DNA of 64,000 bases, from the NCBI GenBank assembly GCA_018798825.1, contig CP076354.1, positions 2,040,001 to 2,104,000 on the forward strand, in the 5' to 3' direction. The translations under genes were made by a program, and so were the position numbers. Below the pieces are notes generated by a model. That model was not told the origin of the DNA, did no database searches, and saw only the letters and a program-made list of their open reading frames with translations. The DNA comes from Ochrobactrum sp. BTU1 (GTDB lineage Bacteria; Pseudomonadota; Alphaproteobacteria; Rhizobiales; Rhizobiaceae). Below are positions 19,010 to 29,112 of this stretch, piece after piece (the first letter of the stretch is position 1; each line of letters starts with the position of its first letter).

Positions 19010-19426
19010 TCACAACAAATCGATTAGAAACGGGATCAACGGCTCATCAGCTGGCGGCATCGGATAGTCGCGCATATCCTTTGGGCGCACCCATTTCAGT
19101 GCCTGTCCTTCCAGCCCCTGTGCCACACCTTCAAAGCGGCGACAGACATAGAGCGGCATCAAAAGATGAAAGTCATCGTAGGTGTGGCTGGCAAAAGTGA
19201 GCGGGGCGAGACAGGCAACCTTTGTCGTCACGCCGATTTCTTCCTGAAGCTCTCGGATCAGCGTTTCTTCAGGCGTTTCACCAACTTCTACCTTACCGCC
19301 CGGAAACTCCCAAAGACCTGCAAGTGATTTACCCTCCGGACGCTGTGCAAGAAGCACGCGACCATCAGCATCAACCAGCGCACAGGCTGCAACCAGTATT
19401 ATACGGCGGGATTTAATCTCGCTCAT
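19010..19426 (-). CDS. mutT: 8-oxo-dGTP diphosphatase MutT (Nudix)
   Basis: Sanitises the nucleotide pool by hydrolysing 8-oxo-dGTP, preventing A:T to C:G transversions. The Nudix box is complete: GGKVEVGETPEETLIRELQEEIGV with the REL-EE core (about residues 43-66). The 138-residue length and the WEFPGGK and LLAQRPEGKSLAGLW segments fit MutT closely. Its ATG overlaps the stop of the upstream GNAT gene by four bases (ATGA), so the two are translationally coupled. Confidence 0.95.
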   Translation of the reverse strand: MSEIKSRRIILVAACALVDADGRVLLAQRPEGKSLAGLWEFPGGKVEVGETPEETLIRELQEEIGVTTKVACLAPLTFASHTYDDFHLLMPLYVCRRFEGVAQGLEGQALKWVRPKDMRDYPMPPADEPLIPFLIDLL

Positions 19427-20178
19427 TTCTCATTGCTCTCCCGATAGGCGTAGCGATAGGCTTCCTGAAAGCCGAAGCGTTCGTAAAGCGCCAGTCCCGC
19501 AACATTGTCCGCTTCTATCTGCAGCCAGGCAGTTGTTGCGCCAAGCGACTTGGCCCATTTCAGCGTCGCACCGATCAACACTCGGCCATGTCCTTTACGG
19601 CGCGCTTCAGGCAAGGTTCCAACGTCAAACAGGCCTGCCATCGCACCATCCTGCACGCAAAGCACATTGGAGACTGCGCGACCTGCTTCTTCCAGAACAA
19701 ACATCCCCTTGTTAGGACGAATGCCATCCAGCAATTCCGAGAAACCTGGACGAAGTTCTGTCGGGCGACCATGAATAGCGATCGAAGCATCGACAAAACG
19801 ACCAATGTCTTTCAAGGGCGTTTCATCGCGCTCGGCTGTAAGATCAAGCTCGCCAAGATTGGCGGTCATGACAATGGTTTCATCCTTGCGCTGCCAGCCG
19901 AGACCTTCGAGATAATTTTCAAGCTCGACAGGAGCCAGCGGCGAAAGCCTGAAACAAGGAACCCGGCCATAAACGCGAAACCGCTGCGCTGCCTGTTCGA
20001 TACGCGCCGGAATATCGCGCGTATCACCCGGATCAAGCGGATTGACCGAATTGAGCCGCTTCGAAGGATGTGCTGCCGTCATGCGTATCGCCCATGTTCC
20101 ATTATAGTGAACAGACGTCGCGGGCCAGGCACGGAAGCCAACGGCCTCCAACTGGCGAACGATAGCAAGATTTGACAT
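19423..20178 (-). CDS. GNAT family N-acetyltransferase
   Basis: Acetyltransferase of unknown substrate. The C-terminal GNAT domain (about 120-251) includes the acetyl-CoA-binding signature PEARRKGHGRVLI (RxxGxG/A type, RKGHGR) and the final ALYERFGFQEAYRYAYR. The N-terminal half resembles a second, degenerate GNAT fold (LENYLEGLGWQRKDETIVM). Start chosen at ATG 20176-20178, behind GGAGAGAA; the frame opens two codons earlier at a TTG. Together with mutT it lies downstream of argJ, from which it is separated by a palindromic repeat. Confidence 0.9.
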   Translation of the reverse strand: MSNLAIVRQLEAVGFRAWPATSVHYNGTWAIRMTAAHPSKRLNSVNPLDPGDTRDIPARIEQAAQRFRVYGRVPCFRLSPLAPVELENYLEGLGWQRKDETIVMTANLGELDLTAERDETPLKDIGRFVDASIAIHGRPTELRPGFSELLDGIRPNKGMFVLEEAGRAVSNVLCVQDGAMAGLFDVGTLPEARRKGHGRVLIGATLKWAKSLGATTAWLQIEADNVAGLALYERFGFQEAYRYAYRESNEK

Positions 20179-20216
20179 GTTCAAATTCTCTCCTCCGTTT
20201 CGGAGTTCCAGTGTGC

Positions 20217-20303
20217 CGAAAATGTTGATCTTCGAGAATCGGAGCGGAGTGTAATTAAAGCTATATGCGCACCGGAAGCGAAGAAGAACGCTATTTGCAG
20301 GCC
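20217..20303. repeat. Intergenic repeat family B, copy 1
   Basis: About 87 bases beginning CGAAAATGTTGATCT and containing ATCGGAGCGGAG, GCACCGGAAGCG and AGAACGCTATTTGCAGG. A second copy lies at 38442-38529 with the same blocks in the same order. It sits between argJ and the GNAT gene. The layout resembles the short palindromic repeats described in Brucella intergenic regions; family name not verified. Confidence 0.7.
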
Positions 20304-20319
20304 ACTTTACTCCGAAACA

Positions 20320-21561
20320 TTAGCTTCTGTAGTCGCCGTTAATCGCCACATATTCCTTGGTCAGATCGCAGGTCCAGACAGTTGCCTTGCCCTTTCCGAT
20401 CCCCAGATCAACGCGAATGAGAATGTCCTCGCCCTGCATATAAGCAGAGGTCGCTTCTTCGGAATAAGCCGGGTCACGCTCGCCCTGATGCGCCACGCGA
20501 ATATCGCCAAACCAGATAGCCAGCAGATCGCGATCAGCCGGTTCACCAGCCTTGCCGACAGCCATGACGACACGGCCCCAGTTGGCATCTTCACCGGCAA
20601 CAGCGGTTTTTACCAATGGCGAATTGGCAATTGAAAGTGCAATCTTTTTGGCAGAAGCAGCCGACTTCGCGCCGGTCACTTCGACTTCGACCATTTTGCG
20701 CGCACCTTCACCATCGCGCACGACCTGAAGTGCCAGCGACTTCAACACGCGAGCCAGAGCCTTTTTGAAATCACCCAAACGCTTGTCGGAAGCGTCCGTA
20801 ATTTCAGGCGCGCCGCGTTCTGCCGCCGATCCTGTTGCAAACAGCATAAGCGTATCAGAGGTGGATGTATCGCTATCAACCGTTACTGCATTAAACGTCG
20901 AACCAACACCCTTGGAAAGCAGGCTCTGCAGAACGTCAGCCTTGATCGGAGCATCTGTAACAACGAATGAAAGCATCGTCGCCATGTCAGGCGCGATCAT
21001 GCCTGCACCCTTAGAGATGCCATTGATCGTTACCGGAACCTGTCCGAGCAGAACCGTTTCGGTCGCAACTTTCGGATAGGTATCGGTCGTCATGATTGCT
21101 TTGGCAGCTTCAGTCCAGAAATTGTCGCTGGCAGATTTTGCCATGTCGTCCAGAAGACCGGAAAACTTGGACGCATCAAGCGGCTCGCCGATAACGCCGG
21201 TGGACGCAAGAAACACATCCGTAGTGTTGCATCCGACAGCCTTGGCTGCGGCTCGAGCAGTTGCTTCCGTTGCCTCACGACCTTTCAGTCCGGTGAAGGC
21301 ATTGGCATTGCCCGAATTCACTACAACAGCGCGTGCCTTGCCATGTACGAGGTTCTGACGGCAGAAATCCACAGGTGCCGAAGGGCATAGTGAGCGGGTG
21401 AAAACACCTGCTGCTTCGGCAGGCTTGTCAAACACCATCAGCATGACATCCGTGCGGCCCTTATATTTGATACCGGCTGCAGCTGTTGCAATGCGGACGC
21501 CGTGAATGACCGGCATTGATGGATAATGTTTTGGAGCAAGCGGTGATACGGACGCAGACAT
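20320..21561 (-). CDS. argJ: Bifunctional glutamate N-acetyltransferase / amino-acid acetyltransferase ArgJ
   Basis: Moves the acetyl group from N-acetylornithine back to glutamate in the cyclic arginine pathway and can also make N-acetylglutamate from acetyl-CoA. The 413-residue precursor is cleaved by itself at Ala-Thr into two subunits; the site is visible in [16 protein letters not shown] (about residue 190). Start set at ATG 21559-21561 ([10 protein letters not shown]), with TTGAGG upstream, rather than the open frame 18 codons earlier. With argH (44.2 kb) it shows a complete arginine route elsewhere in the genome. Confidence 0.97.
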   Translation of the reverse strand: MSASVSPLAPKHYPSMPVIHGVRIATAAAGIKYKGRTDVMLMVFDKPAEAAGVFTRSLCPSAPVDFCRQNLVHGKARAVVVNSGNANAFTGLKGREATEATARAAAKAVGCNTTDVFLASTGVIGEPLDASKFSGLLDDMAKSASDNFWTEAAKAIMTTDTYPKVATETVLLGQVPVTINGISKGAGMIAPDMATMLSFVVTDAPIKADVLQSLLSKGVGSTFNAVTVDSDTSTSDTLMLFATGSAAERGAPEITDASDKRLGDFKKALARVLKSLALQVVRDGEGARKMVEVEVTGAKSAASAKKIALSIANSPLVKTAVAGEDANWGRVVMAVGKAGEPADRDLLAIWFGDIRVAHQGERDPAYSEEATSAYMQGEDILIRVDLGIGKGKATVWTCDLTKEYVAINGDYRS

Positions 21562-21633
21562 GATTGCCTCAAGAGATGCGATTTGATTCTGCTGCATTGG
21601 AAAGGTTTGCAGCACAAAATCAAGCGATAACTA

Positions 21634-21706
21634 AAGCATTTCCAGCAAAAGTGCGAAGCGGTTTTGCGCTGGACAATGCGACTAAATAAAAAGATCGAGC
21701 GGTTTC
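21634..21706. repeat. Intergenic repeat family A
   Basis: Contains GCATTTCCAGCAAAAGTGCG followed by AAGCGGTTTTGCGCTGGACAATGCG; the ends are loosely complementary, so the element can fold. The same arrangement recurs at 29327-29375 and in a weaker form at 18526. Located between argJ and the parvulin gene. Confidence 0.7.
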
Positions 21707-21746
21707 ATAATTTCATCTTGCTGCAAACTGCCCGATATCCAAATAA

Positions 21747-21774
21747 AAAACGCCCCGGAAATCCGGGGCGTTTT
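21747..21774 (-). terminator. Terminator of the parvulin gene
   Basis: Perfect stem AAAACGCCCCGGA / TCCGGGGCGTTTT with a very short A-rich loop, followed on the minus strand by a T-rich tract. It separates the foldase gene from argJ. Confidence 0.88.
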
Positions 21775-21788
21775 CATGAACTCAAAGC

Positions 21789-22757
21789 TTACTGCTGCGG
21801 CTGGGCTGCATCCGGCGCATCGCCGTCGTCACCCTGTTCCTGTGCCGCTGCGGCTTCCTTCATGGCTTTATCGACAGCAGGATCCTTGTATTCGATCTTC
21901 ATGCCATCGCGCAGCTTCTTGACCATTTCGACATAACGCTCACGCATGATGATCGAACGGATCTGCTCGGACACCTGATCGAATGCCGGTGGCTGCTTGG
22001 TGCGACGATCTTCAAGCTGAATGACGTGGAAGCCAAACTGAGACTGCACCGGTTCCTTGGTGTATTCACCTGGCTTCAATGCAAAGGCAGCCTTTTCAAA
22101 TTCAGGGACCATCTGACCTTCGGAGAAGTAGCCAAGATCACCACCATTGGCAGCGGTGCCATCGGTCGAGCTTTCCTTGGCGAGATCTTCAAACTTCGCG
22201 CCGCCTTCAAGCTTCTTGATGATGGCTTCAGCTTCTTCCTTCGTCTTCACGAGAATGTGACGTGCACGCACTTCATTCTGTGGAGGGATCGCTGCGATTT
22301 CCTTGTCATAGCGAGCGCGAACGTCGGCGTCCGAAATCTTGTCGACAACCGCATCCTTGAAATATTCGTTGTGCAGTGCGCGTTCACGCAGGAATTCCAT
22401 GCGCTTCTTGAAATCGTCGCTCTGATCTAGCTTTTCTTTTGTTGCTTCGCCAGCCATCGCCTTGATGTCGATGAGTGCTGCGAGAGCTGCCAGACGGCGC
22501 TGCTCGGCAGGAAGGCGCGCAAACTGCGGATCGAGGTCACCAGCGGCCTGATCGACTTCACCTACGGTGATATCCTTGCCATTGACGGTGGCAAGAACCT
22601 TTGCCGGATCTTCGGACGCTGCGGCAGAAGTTGCTGCTTCAGCGGGTTTAGCTGCATCCTGCGCAAAGACAGCCGAACTGCTGAAACCAGCAAGCGCAAC
22701 CGAAGTTGCGAGGACAGCAAGAGCCTTGCGATAAGGGGCTTTGAGAATGGCTTTCAT
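21789..22757 (-). CDS. Periplasmic parvulin-type peptidylprolyl isomerase
   Basis: SurA/PrsA-like foldase that isomerises Xaa-Pro bonds of exported proteins. The 322-residue protein has a signal peptide (about 1-32, ending SAVFAQDA), an N-terminal helical chaperone segment (about 45-160), and a parvulin domain (about 165-260) with VRARHILVKTKEEAE, FEDLAKESSTDGTAANGGDLGYF and FGFHVIQLEDRR. The C-terminus is a disordered Ala/Gln-rich tail. It is divergent from secA: exporter and periplasmic foldase share one spacer. Confidence 0.94.
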   Translation of the reverse strand: MKAILKAPYRKALAVLATSVALAGFSSSAVFAQDAAKPAEAATSAAASEDPAKVLATVNGKDITVGEVDQAAGDLDPQFARLPAEQRRLAALAALIDIKAMAGEATKEKLDQSDDFKKRMEFLRERALHNEYFKDAVVDKISDADVRARYDKEIAAIPPQNEVRARHILVKTKEEAEAIIKKLEGGAKFEDLAKESSTDGTAANGGDLGYFSEGQMVPEFEKAAFALKPGEYTKEPVQSQFGFHVIQLEDRRTKQPPAFDQVSEQIRSIIMRERYVEMVKKLRDGMKIEYKDPAVDKAMKEAAAAQEQGDDGDAPDAAQPQQ

Positions 22758-23064
22758 ATGAGATTCTCTCCTTCGAGACCGTCTACCGGCCCCATGAATG
22801 CGGCGGAATTTGGCCCGAAAACACTATTATCCGCGAGAAATGACAGGTTTTCCGGCCTGTCGAGCAACATTGACATCGCTTCAAGCCCCTCTTATCTGTC
22901 CTTCGGCTTGGCGTCCAGTAAGCCACGGGGGAATTGCGTGAAAAATGCGCCGTATTTGGCAGCTTTTACAACGTAGTTTTCTTGCATTTGTTTCAATACG
23001 CGTGAATAAAGCATTCGACATTGCCGGAAGCGCTTCCGGCCGAACGGACAGGAAAGGACCAGGA
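22758..23064. other. Divergent spacer between the parvulin gene and secA
   Basis: 307 bases with no gene. It must hold both promoters and the secA leader. The one clear structure is a perfect 18-base palindrome just before the secA start, listed separately. Confidence 0.6.
23023..23040. promoter_or_regulatory. 18-base perfect palindrome in the secA leader
   Basis: GCCGGAAGCGCTTCCGGC, ending 24 bases before the secA ATG. As DNA it could be an operator; as RNA it could pair with itself or between transcripts. No T run follows, so it is not a standard terminator. Function unknown. Confidence 0.5.
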
Positions 23065-25785
23065 ATGGTCAGCTTTGGCGGCCTCGCCCGCAAGATATTC
23101 GGTTCATCCAACGACCGCCAAGTGAAATCACTGCGGGTTCGTGCAGAACAGATTACTGCGCTTGAGAAGAATTACGAAGCACTCACCGATGAACAGCTTC
23201 AGGCGAAGACTGCGGAATTCCGCGCTGAACTCGCTCAGGGCAAGAAACTGGATGCATTGCTTCCCGACGCTTTTGCGACGGCTCGTGAAGCCGCCAAGCG
23301 CGTTCTCGGTATGCGCCCATTCGACGTGCAGCTGATCGGCGGCATGGTGCTGCATGAACGCGGCATCGCCGAAATGCGCACCGGTGAAGGCAAGACGCTG
23401 ATGGCGACGCTGCCCGTTTACCTCAACGCTCTTGAAGGCAAGGGCGTGCATGTGGTGACGGTCAACGATTACCTCGCTACCCGCGATGCCGAAACCATGG
23501 GCAAGCTTTATAACTTCCTCGGTCTGACCGTGGGCGTTATCAAGCATGGTCTCGACGACAATGAGCGTCAGGCTGCTTACGGCTGCGACATCACCTACGG
23601 CACCAACAACGAGCTCGGCTTCGATTATCTACGCGATAACATGAAGTACGAACGTGGCCAGATGGTCCAGCGCGGTCACAACTACGCCATCGTCGACGAA
23701 GTGGATTCGATCCTCATCGACGAAGCGCGTACGCCGCTGATCATTTCCGGTCCACTTGAAGACCGTTCGGATTTCTACAACCTCATCGACACTTTCATTC
23801 CTGCTCTTGAGCCGGAAGATTTTGAAATCGATGAAAAGCAGAAGACCGCGATCTTTACAGAAGTCGGCACCGAAAAGGTTGAACAGCTTCTTGAAGCTGC
23901 AGGACACCTCAAGGGTGAAAGCCTTTACGACATCGAAAACGTTGCCGTCGTTCACCACCTGAACAACGCGTTGCGCGCTCACAAACTGTTCCAGCGTGAC
24001 AAGGACTACATCGTCCGCAACGACGAAATCGTCATCATCGACGAATTCACCGGCCGTATGATGCCGGGCCGCCGTTTCTCGGAAGGTCTGCATCAGGCAC
24101 TGGAAGCCAAGGAACACGTCACAATCCAGCCTGAAAACCAGACGCTGGCTTCGATCACCTTCCAGAACTATTTCCGTATGTACACCAAGCTCTCCGGCAT
24201 GACCGGTACAGCTGCGACGGAAGCGGAAGAATTCGGCAACATCTACGGTCTGGAAGTTCTGGAAATTCCGACCAACCTGCCGGTCAAGCGTCTCGATGAA
24301 GACGACGAAGTTTATCGTACGGTTGAAGAAAAATACAAAGCCATTGTGCGTGACATTCAGGCTTCGCACGCAAAGGGCCAGCCGGTTCTCGTCGGCACAA
24401 CGTCGATTGAAAAGTCGGAACTTCTGGCAGAGCGACTGCGCAAAGAAGGCATCAAGGGCTTCCAGGTTCTGAATGCCCGTTATCACGAGCAGGAAGCCTT
24501 TATTATCGCGCAGGCTGGTGTTCCGGGTGCAGTGACCATCGCCACCAACATGGCAGGTCGCGGTACGGATATTCAGCTCGGCGGCAATCTTGAAATGCGC
24601 ATTCACGAAGAGCTTTCGGATATGCCTGAAGGCGCAGAGCGCACTGCAAAAATCGCCGAGATCAAGGCTGATATTGCGAAGCTGAAAGAAAAGGCTCTCG
24701 CTGCTGGCGGTCTTTATGTTCTCGCCACCGAGCGTCACGAAAGCCGTCGTATCGACAACCAGCTGCGCGGTCGTTCGGGCCGTCAGGGCGATCCGGGCCG
24801 TTCAAAGTTCTTCCTGTCGCTGCAGGACGATCTGATGCGCATCTTCGGCTCCGACCGTATGGACGGAATGCTGCAGAAGCTCGGCCTCAAGGAAGACGAA
24901 GCCATCGTTCACCCGTGGATCAATAAGGCGCTTGAAAAGGCGCAGACCAAGGTTGAAGCCCGTAACTTCGAAATCCGTAAGAACCTGCTCAAGTACGACG
25001 ACGTGATGAACGATCAGCGTAAGGTGATCTTCGAGCAGCGCCTTGAAATCATGGACGAAGAAGACCTGACCGAGACCGTGAACGAAATGCGTCACGAAGT
25101 TATTGAGGACATGGTTGCTCTTCGTATCCCCAAGGATGCTTATGCAGAAAAGTGGGATATTGCCGGTCTTAAGGACGATATTCTCACCAAACTTAACCTC
25201 GTCCTACCGGTGGAAGACTGGGCCAAGGAAGAGGGTATCGCCGAAGAAGAGTTTGAAACCCGTATCAAGGAAGCAGCTGACAAGGCCGCAGCCGAGAAGG
25301 CAGAGCGTTTCGGTGCGCAGATCATGACCTACATCGAGAAATCGGTGATCATGCAGTCGCTTGATAACCTCTGGCGTGAGCATCTGGTAAATCTTGACCA
25401 CTTGCGTTCGGTCGTTGGTTTCCGTGGTTATGCTCAGCGCGATCCGTTGAACGAGTACAAGACCGAAGGCTTCGAGCTGTTCCAGGCTCTGCTTGCCAAT
25501 CTGCGCGAAGTGGTCATCACGCAGCTGATGCGCGTTGAAATCGTTCGCGAAGCTCCGCCAGAGCCTGAACTTCCGCCGATGACCGGCCGTCATATCGACA
25601 GCACCACCGGCGAGAACGACTTTGATGAAAATGCATGGGCTGAACATCAGCAGGATGAACGCGTCATCCCGGCTGGCGATCGTGATCCGGCAGACCCGAC
25701 CACATGGGGCAAGGTCAGCCGCAACGAAGCCTGCCCTTGCGGCTCAGGAAAGAAATACAAGCATTGTCACGGCGCGTTTGAATAA
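23065..25785 (+). CDS. secA: Preprotein translocase ATPase SecA
   Basis: Motor of the general secretion pathway: threads unfolded precursors through SecYEG. The 906-residue protein has Walker [15 protein letters not shown] (about residue 102), the DEVDS Walker B, the precursor cross-linking domain, [13 protein letters not shown] of the second nucleotide-binding fold, the scaffold helix and a C-terminal zinc motif [14 protein letters not shown], which binds SecB. ATG 23065 was chosen because the protein then starts [14 protein letters not shown] as in relatives and purine-rich AGGAAAGGACCAGGA precedes it; 40 upstream codons are open but lack family features. A strong terminator follows. Confidence 0.98.
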   Translation: MVSFGGLARKIFGSSNDRQVKSLRVRAEQITALEKNYEALTDEQLQAKTAEFRAELAQGKKLDALLPDAFATAREAAKRVLGMRPFDVQLIGGMVLHERGIAEMRTGEGKTLMATLPVYLNALEGKGVHVVTVNDYLATRDAETMGKLYNFLGLTVGVIKHGLDDNERQAAYGCDITYGTNNELGFDYLRDNMKYERGQMVQRGHNYAIVDEVDSILIDEARTPLIISGPLEDRSDFYNLIDTFIPALEPEDFEIDEKQKTAIFTEVGTEKVEQLLEAAGHLKGESLYDIENVAVVHHLNNALRAHKLFQRDKDYIVRNDEIVIIDEFTGRMMPGRRFSEGLHQALEAKEHVTIQPENQTLASITFQNYFRMYTKLSGMTGTAATEAEEFGNIYGLEVLEIPTNLPVKRLDEDDEVYRTVEEKYKAIVRDIQASHAKGQPVLVGTTSIEKSELLAERLRKEGIKGFQVLNARYHEQEAFIIAQAGVPGAVTIATNMAGRGTDIQLGGNLEMRIHEELSDMPEGAERTAKIAEIKADIAKLKEKALAAGGLYVLATERHESRRIDNQLRGRSGRQGDPGRSKFFLSLQDDLMRIFGSDRMDGMLQKLGLKEDEAIVHPWINKALEKAQTKVEARNFEIRKNLLKYDDVMNDQRKVIFEQRLEIMDEEDLTETVNEMRHEVIEDMVALRIPKDAYAEKWDIAGLKDDILTKLNLVLPVEDWAKEEGIAEEEFETRIKEAADKAAAEKAERFGAQIMTYIEKSVIMQSLDNLWREHLVNLDHLRSVVGFRGYAQRDPLNEYKTEGFELFQALLANLREVVITQLMRVEIVREAPPEPELPPMTGRHIDSTTGENDFDENAWAEHQQDERVIPAGDRDPADPTTWGKVSRNEACPCGSGKKYKHCHGAFE

Positions 25786-26156
25786 GCGCTTCGAAAGCAA
25801 GCTATCAAACAAAAAACCCGGCGCACAATCGCCGGGTTTTTTCTTTTCGCTCCACAATTGGCCACCTAACTTGAATAAAATCCAGCGCAGCTTTCCGGAG
25901 CCTTTTCTGTTTATCGACAGTATTTCAGTAGTTGCGCGAAAACTGATACGTTCAGAAAGTAATTACCATCTCTTTCAATTTGGCTTCGCTTTGACAGGAG
26001 GGGCCGTTTCTTTTTACCTTTTTAAAGAACTGCCATCTAATGTTCGGCTACTGCGGTCCGGCACAGTGCCGAATGCAGATACACGATGGTCCTTCAGAAG
26101 ATCAGCAGAAATAGCGGATACCTAACAGGGGCCGCGATAAACAGGGTTGGCAAAGA
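25786..26156. other. 371-base region between secA and the flippase gene
   Basis: Holds the secA terminator at its start. The rest shows no gene: an open frame crossing it (to 26125) has atypical composition and starts inside secA in another frame. It presumably contains the flippase promoter; none could be called with confidence. Confidence 0.55.
25811..25842 (+). terminator. secA terminator
   Basis: Perfect 13-base stem (AAAAAACCCGGCG / CGCCGGGTTTTTT) with a six-base loop, ending in a T run, 25 bases after the secA stop. Confidence 0.93.
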
Positions 26157-27593
26157 GTGCGCTTTTCGGCAGCAAAAGCAGCGAGCCGGGTTCTACCTGG
26201 CAGGATCGCAGCTAGGCTTCGTCCCGTAACGGAGCGGGTCGATGCTATTCTGCTCGGCTCTGGTCCGCAGGCCGATGCGCAGCGCGCTTCACTTCTTGCC
26301 TTTTCCGTGCGTGTTGCAAGTGCAGCGATTGCGCTTATTTCTCAGGTTATTCTGGCGCGCTGGATGGGTGAATTCCAATACGGGATTTTCGTTCTGGTGT
26401 GGCTTTCCATGATCATCATCGGTGATCTCGCCTGCTTTGGTTTGCACACCACCATCATCCGTTATGCGCCTGAATATGTTCAGCGAAATCTGTTTAATCC
26501 ACTTCGTGGTATTCTGTATGCTGGCCGCCTTTTTGCTCTTGGCTCAGCGACTGCAATCGCCTTGTTTGGCGCGGTACTGCTATTGCTTCTGAAAGATCGG
26601 ATCGAGACCTATTATCTTATCCCGTTCATTCTCGGCTTTATCTGCCTGCCAATGATCGCACTTGGCAATATGCTTGATGGCATCGCTCGTTCGCGCACAT
26701 GGATCATGATGGCGCTCACACCGAGCTATATCATCCGCCCTCTGCTCGTACTAATCTTCATGATCGCAGCTCACGCAGCCAGCTTGCCTTCCACAGCCAC
26801 CACAGCTCTTGGAGTTTCTATCGCCGCTACATGGGCGACTACGGTTGGGCAATGGCTGATGCTTGATCGCTCCTTGAAGAGAGACATCCCATCAGGACAA
26901 CGAGAAATATTGTTCGCCCAGTGGATGAAGGTCGCCTTACCGATCTTCCTCGTTGAAGGCTTTTTCTTCCTGCTCATCAATGTCGACGTGCTGATGGTCG
27001 GCCATGCTATGGACCCCCAGCATGTGGCGATCTATTTCGCTGCTACCAAAATCATGGCGCTTGCACACTTCGTCTATTTTGCAGTCAAAGCGAGCGTGGC
27101 GCAGCGCTATTCCGATCTTCTTCACAGTGGCGATCATGCGGAATTTGCAAGCTTTGCAGAAGCCTCAACACGCTGGACATTCTGGCCGACACTGTTTCTA
27201 GGCCTGTTCATTCTGGCACTAGGCTATCCGCTGCTCATGCTGTTCGGCAGTGCCTTCACCGAAGGCTATCCGCTACTTTTCATTCTCATCATCGGCGTGA
27301 TTGCGCGCGCAAGTGTTGGACCTGCCGAAAGCCTGCTGAACATGTCAGGCAAACAGAATATCTGCGCTCTGCTTTATGCGGTTACACTTGCAGTCAACGT
27401 TGGCCTCAATCTGGTTCTCATCCCGCGTTTCGGTCTGATGGGCGCGGCTTTCTCGACCGCTTTCTCGATGCTTCTTGAAGCCATTCTGCTCTCAACCGCC
27501 GTGCATAAAACGATGCATATCACTATGTTTATTCTCATTCCCCGAAATCGCGCTTCTGACGCCCGCAGCAATAGCTCGGAGGAGATTTTCTAA
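26157..27593 (+). CDS. Wzx/MATE-like polysaccharide flippase
   Basis: Multi-pass inner-membrane protein of the oligosaccharide flippase group, which moves lipid-linked glycans or similar amphiphiles across the membrane. 478 residues with about 12-14 predicted hydrophobic helices; the first follows a basic N-terminal segment of about 45 residues, beginning near SLLAFSVRVASAAIALISQV and followed by ARWMGEFQYGIFVL, a hallmark of the family. The C-terminal half repeats the pattern (VNVGLNLVLIPRFGLMGAA). The start is GTG at 26157 with only a weak RBS, so the exact N-terminus is uncertain. The stop overlaps the next ATG (TAATG), coupling it to the acyltransferase gene. Confidence 0.88.
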   Translation: MRFSAAKAASRVLPGRIAARLRPVTERVDAILLGSGPQADAQRASLLAFSVRVASAAIALISQVILARWMGEFQYGIFVLVWLSMIIIGDLACFGLHTTIIRYAPEYVQRNLFNPLRGILYAGRLFALGSATAIALFGAVLLLLLKDRIETYYLIPFILGFICLPMIALGNMLDGIARSRTWIMMALTPSYIIRPLLVLIFMIAAHAASLPSTATTALGVSIAATWATTVGQWLMLDRSLKRDIPSGQREILFAQWMKVALPIFLVEGFFFLLINVDVLMVGHAMDPQHVAIYFAATKIMALAHFVYFAVKASVAQRYSDLLHSGDHAEFASFAEASTRWTFWPTLFLGLFILALGYPLLMLFGSAFTEGYPLLFILIIGVIARASVGPAESLLNMSGKQNICALLYAVTLAVNVGLNLVLIPRFGLMGAAFSTAFSMLLEAILLSTAVHKTMHITMFILIPRNRASDARSNSSEEIF

Positions 27594-28882
27594 TGGCCGC
27601 AAAACCTTTGCTTGAGGAATCCGCAGGCGGACATACGGCTCGCATCATCTCACAACTTTCCGACAGCGTTGCCGCAATGGATGCCACTAAGCGTCTGGAG
27701 GAAAGTCTGCACAGCAGTCGCGATATTCCGCGCAAGCTTGCGATCTATGGCGCATCGGCCGGTTTTGAGCTGCGCGACGAACTCGATCACTTAAGCAGCC
27801 GGACAATCGAACCCAACATCTTTTTCAATGCGCGCTTCCTCGCACCAGCGATGCCGCGTCTGGAAGATCGTGAAGTGCGCTTCATGGTCATGCGCGACGA
27901 AAACGAAATCCGTAGCCGGCTGCGTTTCGTCATGCCTTACACGATTGAACGCCCCGGCCTACCACTCTCATCTCCTGTTATTCGTGCATGGGCAACACCT
28001 TTCGGCCCACAGGGCACACCGCTAATCGATCACGACGATCCTGTCGGCGTTGTCGAAGATCTTTTCGATATTCTGGCGCGTGATCATATTAAAATGCCGG
28101 CCGTGCTTGTTCTTCCTGAAATGCGCGCCGACGGTGCCGTCGCGAAGCTCATTCGATCCGTGGCAGTTGGACGTCAGCTACCAATCGTTTCCATAGAGCA
28201 AAAATCGCGTCCATTTCTTCAGAGCGAGCTTGATGGGGAAACCTATGTCAAACAAGCGATTGGTCCGCACCATCGCCGCGAGTATAGCCGCCTTTGGCGC
28301 CGTCTCGCCGAACAAGGCGAACTCGCACATCGCATCGCTCGTACACCTGACGAAGTGCGTTTTGCATTCGAGCATTTCCTGACGCTTGAAGCGAGCGGAT
28401 GGAAAGGACGCCGTGGTACAGCCATGGCAGTCGACCGTTTCCGTGCAGCCTTTGCACGCGAAGCAGTTAACAATCTTGCAGAGCGCGATTGCGTACGCAT
28501 CCACACACTTGAGCTTGATGGCCGCGTGATCGCGATCCTGATTGTCTTCACGGTTTCTGGCGAAGCATGGACGTGGAAAACCGCCTATGACGAAACCCTG
28601 CAAGCCTACTCGCCCGGCATGTTGTTGATGATCGAGGTGGTGAAAAACCATCTGGAAGACACCAATATCACGCGGACTGATTCATGCGCCGTGCCGGATC
28701 ACCCTGTCATGTCACGCCTATTTCAGGAACGTGAAACCATCGAAACTTTGGTAATTGGTTTGACACCGGGAGTAGACAAGCAGGTTCGTCAGGCGGCATC
28801 GCAAATCCATCTTTATCAGCGTACACGCAATCTGACCCGTATCATCCGAAATCGCATCCGCAATTTTACGGAACGGAAATAA
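27593..28882 (+). CDS. CelD/BioF2-like GNAT acyltransferase
   Basis: Large GNAT-fold protein of the CelD/BcsL (Acetyltransf_6) type. In 429 residues the C-terminal half (about 215-400) carries the recognisable pattern: REYSRLWRRLAEQGEL, FEHFLTLEASGWKGRRGTAM, then DGRVIAILIVFTV and AYSPGMLLMIEVVKNHL. Proteins of this class are found in exopolysaccharide and cellulose clusters and in aminoacyl or acyl transfer to glycans. Translational coupling to the flippase suggests that it modifies, or completes, the molecule the flippase moves. No glycosyltransferase is adjacent, so the substrate cannot be named. Confidence 0.85.
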   Translation: MAAKPLLEESAGGHTARIISQLSDSVAAMDATKRLEESLHSSRDIPRKLAIYGASAGFELRDELDHLSSRTIEPNIFFNARFLAPAMPRLEDREVRFMVMRDENEIRSRLRFVMPYTIERPGLPLSSPVIRAWATPFGPQGTPLIDHDDPVGVVEDLFDILARDHIKMPAVLVLPEMRADGAVAKLIRSVAVGRQLPIVSIEQKSRPFLQSELDGETYVKQAIGPHHRREYSRLWRRLAEQGELAHRIARTPDEVRFAFEHFLTLEASGWKGRRGTAMAVDRFRAAFAREAVNNLAERDCVRIHTLELDGRVIAILIVFTVSGEAWTWKTAYDETLQAYSPGMLLMIEVVKNHLEDTNITRTDSCAVPDHPVMSRLFQERETIETLVIGLTPGVDKQVRQAASQIHLYQRTRNLTRIIRNRIRNFTERK

Positions 28883-29112
28883 AACCGGCTTCAGCAAAAA
28901 GAAAAATAGAACAAATACTTGAGAAAACAGCGCACTGTGCTATCCTTGTTTATGGGAGAGCGCCTGAAATCAAGCATGGCAGGCGAATAATGAGGGTTTG
29001 AGTTGGTCGCTTTGAGGTTTTTACTCCAAAGCCATCAAGTATATGAATTAGCACGACCCTCGTTCGCCGCTTCAAAAATTCCAAAGCGCCTCCCTTGGGA
29101 AGGAGATGCGCT
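28883..29112 (+). other. Structured leader region before the 34-codon ORF
   Basis: Contains a promoter (28918-28946) and then about 160 bases of leader. Nested complementarity is visible: GAGGGT at 28992-28997 with ACCCTC at 29056-29061, and inside it GCTTTG at 29009-29014 with CAAAGC at 29027-29032. It could be a 5' untranslated element or a small RNA. No known riboswitch was recognised. Confidence 0.45.
28918..28946 (+). promoter_or_regulatory. Housekeeping-type promoter
   Basis: CTTGAG, 17 bases, TATCCT: a good match to the alphaproteobacterial housekeeping pattern at ideal spacing. It points at the 34-codon ORF that starts about 167 bases downstream. Confidence 0.55.

Noticed and set aside
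23629..24738. A 369-codon minus-strand frame within secA
   Set aside because: Antisense of secA; Phe/Val-rich composition expected from complementing acidic codons.
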